Positions 1 through 6,015 of a DNA stretch of 6,576 nucleotides are shown piece after piece. A program made the translations under genes and the position numbers. The notes beneath the pieces are model-generated. The model was not told where the DNA came from. It was given only the letters and a program-made list of their open reading frames with translations, and did not search any database. How positions within the stretch are numbered: the first letter of the stretch is position 1; every line of letters begins with the position of its first letter. Source of the stretch: JAGORY01 sp964517585 (GTDB lineage Bacteria; Patescibacteriota; Gracilibacteria; Peribacterales; Peribacteraceae); the NCBI GenBank assembly GCA_964517585.1, contig CAZFCB010000052.1:1-6576 (forward strand), in the 5' to 3' direction.

Positions 1-66
1 TTCTCATTAAATGGCTTCGTTTTTAAGCAGATGCCTGGTGTTTCCGATGAAGTCTTGACCGCATGA
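1..66 (+). CDS. C-terminal end of an unidentified upstream gene (partial)
   Basis: Frame 1 is open from the left edge for 21 codons and ends in TGA at 64-66. The other two forward frames close within the first 25 bases. The peptide ends in MPGVSDEVLTA and is too short to assign to a family. The main support is the stop, which overlaps the ATG of the next gene as ATGA (63-66), the classic arrangement for translationally coupled genes in one operon. A 21-codon open stretch can arise by chance, so the call rests on that overlap. Confidence 0.5.
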   Translation, partial: FSLNGFVFKQMPGVSDEVLTA

Positions 67-1784
67 CAAAACAAATCGCCATTATCGCTGGTGCTGGTCC
101 TGCAGGTCTGACTGCAGCATACGAGCTTCTGAAGCGCACAAACATTCAGCCCATTGTTCTTGAGATGACAGACGCCATCGGCGGCATAGCTCAGACATAC
201 AACTACAAAGGAAACCGTATCGATATTGGAGGGCACCGTTTCTTCTCAAAAGTCGATCGTGTGATGGATTGGTGGTTTGCTGTGATGCCCCGTCAAGGGA
301 AGCCTGCAGCTGATACGATCGAAAAAAAGCATGAAATAGAATACATGACTGACGTTATTGTTTCGTATCTTTGTCCAGAGTGTGTTCCTGAAGAAATGTC
401 GAATGCTGAATGCCGAATACCGAATAATCCAGGGCAAAAAGATTCTGTTCTACATTCCACATTCGATATTCGGCATTTGAAAACCGTGTCATTGAAGCGT
501 CTCGCACCCGATCCTGAAAAAGAAGACAATGTCATGTTACAGCGACCAAGAGTGTCACGCATTTTCTACCGAAAAAACTTCTTCCCGTATCCGATCGGGA
601 TCACGTTCATGGTGGCGAAGCGTCTTGGTTTCTGGAATACGTTCATGATTGGCATGAGCTATATCAAGCGTCACTTTTTTCCTTTAAAAGACGAAACGTA
701 TCTTGATGCGTTTTACATAAACCGTTTCGGAGATAGGCTCTACCGCACATTTTTCGAGGCGTATACCGAGAAAGTATGGGGAGTACCGTGCAGTCAGATT
801 CGCGCTGACTGGGGTGCACAGCGCGTGAAAGGACTGTCCCTCAAGCGTGCCGTTGTTCATGCGCTCAAGGATTTACTCTCGAGTGATTTCAAGAAACAGC
901 AGGAGGAGCGTGAAACGAGCCTCATCACTCGTTTCTTTTATCCAAAGTTTGGCCCCGGCCAAATGTGGGAGATCGTCACTGATCAAGTGAAGAAATGCGG
1001 AGGGGAGGTGCGCATGCGCCACCGTGTCTCCGGTGTCCACGTAGAAGCAGGGAAAGTTGTTGCTGCGACTATTGAGGATATGGAGACAGGGAAGACTGAA
1101 CGCATTGCTTGCGACTACTTCTTCTCTACCATGCCGATCAAACACCTTGCCGGCATGATGACACCGCACCCACCTGCGAGAGTGACTGAAGTAGCGGAGG
1201 GTTTGTATTACCGAGATTTTCTCACTGTCGGGCTACTTCTTAAAAAGTTGCATGTGCAAGAAAAAGGCAAGAAGCCGCAGGCTGATGTTCCGGATAACTG
1301 GATCTATATTCAAGAAGGGGGAGTGAGAGTTGGGCGCGTGCAGCTCTTCAATAACTGGAGTCCGTACATGGTCAAAGATCACAAAAATACGAAGTGGATC
1401 GGCCTTGAGTATTTCGTGAGTGAAGGTGGCGACTTGTGGGTGATGGAAGATCAGGCGCTCATTCAACTTGGTATCTCTGAGATGGTAAAAATTGGCATGA
1501 TTCAAGCCGAAGATGTGCTCGACGGTTGCGTACTACGTATGCCGAAGGCGTATCCTGCGTACATCGGTAGTTACACACAACTTGATGTCGTGCGTGAATT
1601 CGTCGAAGGTATTCCAAATTTGTACCTCGTTGGTAGAAACGGTATGCATCGTTATAACAATCAAGATCACAGCATGCTCACGTCCATGCTTGCGGTGGAC
1701 AACATTATTTCTGGACGCACTGATAAATCAAACCTGTGGGAAGTGAATTTGGATATGGTGTATCACGAGGAGAAGAAGCAATAA
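63..1784 (+). CDS. FAD/NAD(P)-dependent oxidoreductase, protoporphyrinogen-oxidase/UDP-galactopyranose-mutase-like
   Basis: A 573-residue flavoprotein. The N-terminus is a dinucleotide-binding Rossmann fold: GAGPAGL at residues 10-16, then an acidic ribose-binding residue E34 in LEMTDAIGG. IDIGGHRFF (53-61) is the conserved follow-on motif of amine-oxidase-like FAD enzymes. The middle (YTEKVWGVPCSQI, 234-246; WGAQRVKGLSL, 250-260) and the C-terminal FAD motif (LYLVGRNGMHRYNNQDHSM, 520-538) match, from memory, a group found in surface-polysaccharide clusters and annotated only as NAD(P)/FAD-dependent oxidoreductase. No membrane segment is evident, so it is probably cytosolic or peripheral. The substrate is unknown; a sugar nucleotide or polyprenyl-linked sugar is inferred from neighbours. 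Residues about 82-145 do not match my recollection of the family and contain an in-frame repeat element. The start is the ATG in the ATGA overlap with the upstream gene; there is no clear Shine-Dalgarno site, so coupling is likely. It ends in TAA. Confidence 0.85.
   Translation: MTKQIAIIAGAGPAGLTAAYELLKRTNIQPIVLEMTDAIGGIAQTYNYKGNRIDIGGHRFFSKVDRVMDWWFAVMPRQGKPAADTIEKKHEIEYMTDVIVSYLCPECVPEEMSNAECRIPNNPGQKDSVLHSTFDIRHLKTVSLKRLAPDPEKEDNVMLQRPRVSRIFYRKNFFPYPIGITFMVAKRLGFWNTFMIGMSYIKRHFFPLKDETYLDAFYINRFGDRLYRTFFEAYTEKVWGVPCSQIRADWGAQRVKGLSLKRAVVHALKDLLSSDFKKQQEERETSLITRFFYPKFGPGQMWEIVTDQVKKCGGEVRMRHRVSGVHVEAGKVVAATIEDMETGKTERIACDYFFSTMPIKHLAGMMTPHPPARVTEVAEGLYYRDFLTVGLLLKKLHVQEKGKKPQADVPDNWIYIQEGGVRVGRVQLFNNWSPYMVKDHKNTKWIGLEYFVSEGGDLWVMEDQALIQLGISEMVKIGMIQAEDVLDGCVLRMPKAYPAYIGSYTQLDVVREFVEGIPNLYLVGRNGMHRYNNQDHSMLTSMLAVDNIISGRTDKSNLWEVNLDMVYHEEKKQ
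394..478. repeat. 85-bp palindromic heptamer repeat inserted in frame in the oxidoreductase gene
   Basis: The left arm (394-428) reads as five consecutive 7-mers: aaatgtc, gaatgct, gaatgcc, gaatacc, gaataat. The right arm (444-478), read on the minus strand from 478, is again five 7-mers: aaatgcc, gaatatc, gaatgtg, gaatgta, gaacaga. A 15-base spacer (429-443) separates them. The best hairpin pairs 409-425 with 461-477 at 16 of 17 positions. The host frame stays open through the element, which encodes about residues 112-139 (starting MSNAECR and ending TFDIRHL). The minus strand is also open here and encodes similar peptides (ISNVECR, FGIRHSAFDI), as expected of an inverted repeat. The structure resembles mobile palindromic elements that insert inside genes, such as the Rickettsia palindromic elements, but no family is identified. 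Confidence 0.75.
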
Positions 1785-1824
1785 ATTGCCTGCTCCGTGG
1801 AGAGGAAAATACATTTGGCACTTA

Positions 1825-2796
1825 TCACTCGTATTTTATTTTGTTCATTTCTGATTCCAATCCAAGGCCTGTAAATACAGAGGGAAGATGACTTGCGCCA
1901 CAGATTGCGATGATATGACGTGGTTGGTGCCCCCTCCGATTGCTCGAGAGGTTGGCGATGGTTAGTTCATTTGCAACGTCCCTCATAGAATAGATGATCT
2001 TAGACCTCCATTCTTTCCCTGCATTTTTTGCAAACGAATACGCTTCTTCCAATGAAGACACGTCAGTATCAAAATCTTTGCTAAAATTCGCTATAATCTT
2101 ATTGTAAATTTGTCTCCACATTTCCTGTGTTTGGTGTTGTTTTTGTAATGATAAAAATGTTACCCCAGCACGATTGCACATCCATGCACCTAGTATGTTA
2201 TTTCTCGACGTCAGACCTTTTTGCGTTTCTGCCTCTACAACTTCTTTGCATAGCGAGGGCAAGATTTCGTTTTTTACATTGATCCCAGATATTCTTACAC
2301 CTACCTCCTGAATGCATATCAGCGCGCCACAAACTCCGCTCACTCGACTAAGTCCCTTGTCTGCAGTTTCTCTGCAAGTAGCCATTGTGTTTTCTTCTGG
2401 CGTTACCTCTCTGTATATCAGAATGTCCCCCCTATGTATTTTGGCAAGATGCCCAATGATTACTTCTAAGAAGTTCAGCGATTTTGTGTCCTGATGATTT
2501 TCACCAAGTAGGTAATACGTGCAATTGCCATCTTTCAATATATGTAACTGGGTGTTACTTGCAATCGGTGGTTGTACATGTTTGCAGATGGCATCATTCA
2601 GCTTTTTCGCTTCCGCGATTATGTCCTTCGCACATTCTACATCGAAGAGTTTTACATGATCGGACACCTCAGCATGTACTGCGCCTTGTTTTTCAGAAAT
2701 GCCGTCTACTACTTCTTGTCCTCGAATTTCTATGGGATTGGACGGAATCTCCTTTTCATCATCAGGTAATTTCTTAGGTGCATAATCTTCGCCCAT
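1825..2796 (-). CDS. Unassigned protein with GxxH...E...R...GxxH motifs; possible TraB/TIKI/EreA-superfamily enzyme
   Basis: A 323-residue protein I do not recognise by overall similarity. Residues 1-50 are charged, probably disordered, with no signal peptide; no membrane segment is visible. What follows has the motif order of the TIKI/TraB/PrgY/EreA/ChaN superfamily: a beta strand ending in GENH (YYLLGENHQD, 94-103), a second strand ending in R129-E130 (DILIYREV), R272-D273 in a helix (YSMRDVANEL), and a last strand ending in GASH (HIIAICGASHLPSV, 294-307). In that superfamily the two GxxH motifs, the Glu and the Arg are the proposed active site, and members include proteases and esterases. 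A hydrolase role is therefore inference. It starts at ATG 2796, 21 bp downstream of the epimerase stop on the same strand, without a Shine-Dalgarno site. TGA is followed directly by TAA. Sampled lines average about 42% G+C, against about 50% in neighbours, and it has no evident link to glycan synthesis. Confidence 0.7.
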   Translation of the reverse strand: MGEDYAPKKLPDDEKEIPSNPIEIRGQEVVDGISEKQGAVHAEVSDHVKLFDVECAKDIIAEAKKLNDAICKHVQPPIASNTQLHILKDGNCTYYLLGENHQDTKSLNFLEVIIGHLAKIHRGDILIYREVTPEENTMATCRETADKGLSRVSGVCGALICIQEVGVRISGINVKNEILPSLCKEVVEAETQKGLTSRNNILGAWMCNRAGVTFLSLQKQHQTQEMWRQIYNKIIANFSKDFDTDVSSLEEAYSFAKNAGKEWRSKIIYSMRDVANELTIANLSSNRRGHQPRHIIAICGASHLPSVFTGLGLESEMNKIKYE

Positions 2797-2817
2797 AACA
2801 TTATATATAATAACACA

Positions 2818-3744
2818 TTATTTAATAATATTCAAGTACCATTCCACAGACTTCTTCATCCCTTCCGCAAAACTCGTCTTCGGGTTGTAGCCAAGTTTCT
2901 GCTGTGCCTTTGAGATATCTGCGATGTAATGCGTTACTTCACCAGTTCGGGCGCTCGTTGTCACGATGTCGGAGTTACTCTCAAGGAGCCTTTTCATCTC
3001 CTCTGCAAGATGCAAAATCGTCGTGCCTTCACCGTAGGCCAAGTTGTACGTATCGTTTTTCGCAGTCTCAAATTTCTCGACGCCGAGCATCATGCCTTGG
3101 ATGCAGTCATCGATGTATGTGAAATCCAGACATTTCTCTTTGCCAAATACGTTGAGTGTTTCACCTGCTTTGGCCTGACGAAAAAAGAGGGGAACGACGC
3201 GAATTGAATCGTCGTACATGCCGTACACGTTACTGAATCTCCAAATAATCGAGTCGATTCCGTAGCAGCGTTTGTAGGCTTCAAATAATGCTTCGCCACC
3301 AATCTTACTTGCAGTGTACGGGCTTTCACACGTCATGAAGTGTGCTTTGTCTTCGGAATACTTTTCGCCGTTTGGCAGACGAATATTGCCGTACGTTTCA
3401 CGCGATGAAGCGAACATCATTTTCTTAACCCCGTTCTTTCGAGCGAACTCAAGAATGTTAAATGTATCGGTAAAGTTGTCCATTGCACGTTCTGGATTTT
3501 CCACGAGTTCGTAGACGCGCGCGTTTGCCGCAAGGTGAATGATCATCTCTACGTCTGTTGGTAATTTTCCGAATTCATCCTTGTGCCGAAGATCAATGTC
3601 GATCCTCAGTTTCTCGACGATAGGATTCCACTTGCATGGCTCCCAGTCAGCTCCAATCACTGTATGACCTGCGGCGAGAAGCGCCTCACAGAGCCGTGTG
3701 CCGATAGTGCCGGAGGAACCCGTGACGAGAACTTTCATCGCCAT
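2818..3744 (-). CDS. NAD-dependent epimerase/dehydratase (extended SDR, UDP-glucose 4-epimerase-like)
   Basis: A 308-residue extended short-chain dehydrogenase/reductase acting on nucleotide sugars in the cytosol. The start of the Rossmann fold reads MKVLVTGSSGTIG, with the NAD-binding GxxGxxG at residues 9-15; HLAANARV (70-77) is the usual second motif. The active site is visible as the serine region ASSRETYGN (112-120) and YTASK (143-147), with catalytic Tyr143 and Lys147. RFSNVYG (169-175) and DFTYIDDC (207-214) are typical of UDP-sugar epimerases and dehydratases. Length is normal for the group. The exact sugar cannot be read from the motifs. Two close ATGs are possible (3744 and 3738); I chose 3744. 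An in-frame TTG at 3762 would add six unlikely residues (LRWVHC). It is divergent from the GT2 gene and lies 21 bp upstream of the GxxH protein gene, so the two may be cotranscribed. It ends in TAA. Confidence 0.88.
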   Translation of the reverse strand: MAMKVLVTGSSGTIGTRLCEALLAAGHTVIGADWEPCKWNPIVEKLRIDIDLRHKDEFGKLPTDVEMIIHLAANARVYELVENPERAMDNFTDTFNILEFARKNGVKKMMFASSRETYGNIRLPNGEKYSEDKAHFMTCESPYTASKIGGEALFEAYKRCYGIDSIIWRFSNVYGMYDDSIRVVPLFFRQAKAGETLNVFGKEKCLDFTYIDDCIQGMMLGVEKFETAKNDTYNLAYGEGTTILHLAEEMKRLLESNSDIVTTSARTGEVTHYIADISKAQQKLGYNPKTSFAEGMKKSVEWYLNIIK

Positions 3745-3817
3745 GCAGTGTACCCATCGCAAAGCATAATGTCAGGTTTGGCTTCCAGAGTCGTTATCTT
3801 GCCTCTAAACTGTCTCC
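3745..3817. promoter_or_regulatory. Divergent intergenic region, presumed to hold promoters for both flanking genes
   Basis: This 73-bp gap separates the divergent starts of the SDR epimerase (minus) and the GT2 glycosyltransferase (plus), so each transcript should begin in or near it. I see no convincing -35/-10 pair in either direction; TATCTT at 3795-3800 is a weak -10-like match without a partner. Neither start has a clear Shine-Dalgarno sequence. The assignment rests on geometry only. Confidence 0.3.
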
Positions 3818-4822
3818 ATGCTTTCTTTGGTTTTGCCAACGTACAATGAAGCGGCCAACATTACCGCGCTCATTGATAATATCGATGGCATTCTTCAATC
3901 CGTACCTCATGAGATCATCATCGTCGATGATGATTCGCCGGATGGGACATGGAAGGTTGCTGAGAGTCTAGCGCGCAAATATCAGTCACTTCGTGTACTA
4001 CGGCGCGTTGGCCGAAAAGGTCTCAGCTCAGCTGTTGTGGAAGGTTTTGACATGGCGAGAGGATCAGTCCTTGCGGTCATGGACGCGGATGGTCAGCATG
4101 ATGGGATGCTTCTTCATACCATGCTGTCCTCCTTACAGAATGGAGCGCAACTGGTCATTGGATCGAGATATGTCGCAGGGGGGAGTGTCGGTGAGTGGGT
4201 GACGGATCGTCGCATTATTAGTTCGTTAGGCACTGTCGTTGCCAAAACTCTGTCTCGCGTCAGCGTCAGTGATCCACTTGGTGGATTCTTTGCTCTCAAA
4301 AAAGATCTGTATACATCAGTACGAACATCACTTCGTCCAACTGGCTTCAAAATTCTACTCGAGATCCTTGCGAACATTCCTGCGTCGACACGCGTGACTG
4401 AAATACCGCTCGTTTTTCGCATGAGACTTCATGGGCACAGTAAGCTTTCCATGAAAGTTCACTGTGAATTTGTGTGCCAGTCTCTGCGACTCGGTGGTGC
4501 GAGGCTTTTTATCGGTACATGTTTTCTCTGCGCTCCAGTTTTTTGGATCACAGTATTGGTAATACTGTTGGTACTTCTGCCGCGACTGTGGGGACTTCAC
4601 CTTTTGTATACAGACAGCTCCATTCGCGCAAAGGCAAAGCAGGCTTTGACAGATACAGCAGCACGAGAAGGCTGGCTCCTCTCTGATATGGGCATCGTGC
4701 GCGTAGACCCCGACGGTCTGACAGTCACCCACCGAGAACACATGCGCAGTCCTCCTCCGCCAGAAACATGCTTCATACGTTATCGTCCTTTCACTATCAC
4801 ATGCGAAAACACCCCGTCATAA
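3818..4822 (+). CDS. GT2 glycosyltransferase, polyprenyl-phosphate mannose/glucose synthase-like, with C-terminal membrane segment and extra tail
   Basis: A 334-residue family 2 glycosyltransferase of the dolichol-phosphate mannose synthase type. It would transfer a sugar from a nucleotide donor to polyprenyl phosphate at the cytoplasmic face of the membrane. The GT-A domain shows PTYNE (7-11), VDDDSPDGT (36-44), the metal-binding DAD (89-91), GSRY (115-118), the acceptor-site motif SDPLGGFFALKK (151-162) and HGHSKLSMK (205-213). One long hydrophobic stretch (about 231-262) follows. After it comes a roughly 70-residue hydrophilic tail (267-334) containing SPPPPETC, which I cannot assign and which is not part of the usual enzyme. 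The start is the ATG at 3818, directly before the first beta strand (MLSLVLPTYNE). The 3' end overlaps the next gene, a GT-C-like membrane protein that would be the natural user of the lipid-linked sugar. Donor identity (mannose or glucose) is not decidable here. Confidence 0.85.
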   Translation: MLSLVLPTYNEAANITALIDNIDGILQSVPHEIIIVDDDSPDGTWKVAESLARKYQSLRVLRRVGRKGLSSAVVEGFDMARGSVLAVMDADGQHDGMLLHTMLSSLQNGAQLVIGSRYVAGGSVGEWVTDRRIISSLGTVVAKTLSRVSVSDPLGGFFALKKDLYTSVRTSLRPTGFKILLEILANIPASTRVTEIPLVFRMRLHGHSKLSMKVHCEFVCQSLRLGGARLFIGTCFLCAPVFWITVLVILLVLLPRLWGLHLLYTDSSIRAKAKQALTDTAAREGWLLSDMGIVRVDPDGLTVTHREHMRSPPPPETCFIRYRPFTITCENTPS

Positions 4823-6015
4823 TCAGCGTTCTTCTCCTTGAAGCGATAGCCGTCATGCTTGCATACGTGCAGTTTTCTTCAGGACTTGTCAGTGATGAGG
4901 CAAAGTATCTTCTGTCTATTCCATATCCACATCCGCCTTTCCTTCGGTCACTACTTGGTTGGACGTCAGCAATGCCGTACCACGAATTTTTCTGGAGATT
5001 TGTTTTTGCGAGCTTCCTCCTGCAAGCCGTGTGGTACGTGTGGGATTTGGGTGACGTACTCACTCGTCCACGACGCATTGCGCTTGCAGCAAGCTGGCTA
5101 CTTTCGGCCGCTGTTATTCTACAGTCAGGGATGATAGTTATGGCGACTGGTGCAGCGCTCTCGGGGCTCATGTTCCTCTGGTGGACACTGCACCCCGTTC
5201 CTCCAAAAAAGCCAGCCATGATTGCTTTTCTCTGGCTTATTGCACTCTTCACGGCGTACCAATCCGCCGTATTTGTCCCTCTCGTATTTTCTGCGCTCCT
5301 GCGCTCGTCGAAGTCACGATTGATTGTATTTCTCTATCTATGTGTTCCGATTGCCCTTATTTGTCTCTATTCACTCACGAATCCTTACGCGCTGACGATC
5401 ATGTTCACTGTCTCGGGCCAAGAGGCTGCCATACCTCCCATCGAACGATTCATCAGCATCAGTTGGGTGTGGATCATGGCGGGCAGCGGACTGCTCAGCA
5501 TTATCGGTACGATTGGCATTCTTTCTTCGGTGAGGATTGATCTTGTTGCTGCATTTGGCATGCTTCTTGGCTTTGTTATTCTCACGAGTCGTTTCTACGA
5601 CGCCATTCTTTTCACGCCTCTTCTTATAGGCGGTCTATTTCTTCTGTTCTGTAAACGCAGGCTCAACCCAGGATTATTTGTGACAGCGCAGGCAGTCTCC
5701 ACTGCAGTTGTGCTCTTTCTCACATTTCCTCTTTTTCGGGAATCTATAGCACGTCAGGAGATGAGAGCACTGTCACGGTATCAGGTTTCTGGACATCTTC
5801 TCATAGACGGTTTCTTTGGCCACGACTGGCAGTACGAGAGCGCATTACCTATTCGTCGTTTCAGCCAACAACTTTCCACGTCAGCTGAAATGAAAGCAGG
5901 TGTTTTTGTGTGCACAAAAAGTTCTGGCTGCGATGAAGACATTGATAAAGATTCTTGGACGAGACTTCCGGATACACCACTGCCTACGTGGATCAAACAT
6001 AGTACTGGTTCATGA
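4768..6015 (+). CDS. Polytopic GT-C-like glycosyltransferase (GT39/ArnT-like), putative
   Basis: A 415-residue integral membrane protein with about ten hydrophobic segments: near 17-35, 74-92, 104-118, 121-140, 150-177, 184-201, 229-251, 257-273, 278-295 and 303-321. After the first segment comes SDEAKYLLSIPYPHPPF (42-58). An Asp-Glu pair in the first external loop, followed by HPP, is the pattern of GT-C enzymes such as ArnT and protein O-mannosyltransferases, where the acidic residues take part in catalysis. Such enzymes transfer sugar from a polyprenyl-phosphate donor outside the membrane. It is shorter than ArnT. The last 75 residues or so are hydrophilic, probably extracytoplasmic, with two close cysteines (C382, C388). 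The start is uncertain: ATG 4768 overlaps the GT2 gene by 55 bp, while ATG 4801 (MRKHPVIISV) overlaps by 22 bp and gives a more typical signal-anchor N-terminus. Neither has a Shine-Dalgarno site, so coupling to the GT2 gene is likely. It ends in TGA within TCATGA, shared with the opposing gene. Confidence 0.78.
   Translation: MLHTLSSFHYHMRKHPVIISVLLLEAIAVMLAYVQFSSGLVSDEAKYLLSIPYPHPPFLRSLLGWTSAMPYHEFFWRFVFASFLLQAVWYVWDLGDVLTRPRRIALAASWLLSAAVILQSGMIVMATGAALSGLMFLWWTLHPVPPKKPAMIAFLWLIALFTAYQSAVFVPLVFSALLRSSKSRLIVFLYLCVPIALICLYSLTNPYALTIMFTVSGQEAAIPPIERFISISWVWIMAGSGLLSIIGTIGILSSVRIDLVAAFGMLLGFVILTSRFYDAILFTPLLIGGLFLLFCKRRLNPGLFVTAQAVSTAVVLFLTFPLFRESIARQEMRALSRYQVSGHLLIDGFFGHDWQYESALPIRRFSQQLSTSAEMKAGVFVCTKSSGCDEDIDKDSWTRLPDTPLPTWIKHSTGS

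Noticed and set aside
293..562. 89-codon minus-strand open frame with ISNVECR and FDIS peptides, as a separate small gene
   Set aside because: It is the reverse reading of the palindromic repeat and its flanks inside the oxidoreductase gene. The similarity between strands follows from the inverted repeat.
1785..1824. Bidirectional terminator between the convergent oxidoreductase and GxxH protein genes
   Set aside because: The only hairpin I found is CTCC-GT-GGAG at 1793-1802, too short, with no T-tract following.
2800..2811. Perfect 12-bp AT palindrome (ATTATATATAAT) between the epimerase and the GxxH protein gene, as operator or -10 box
   Set aside because: A TATAAT here ends only 3 bases before the ATG, with no -35 element at the right distance. 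Short AT palindromes are common by chance.
4797..5252. 151-codon open frame on the minus strand, and a 128-codon one at 4355-4741
   Set aside because: Both lie opposite clear glycosyltransferase coding sequence, show no recognisable motifs and have compositions expected of antisense frames.
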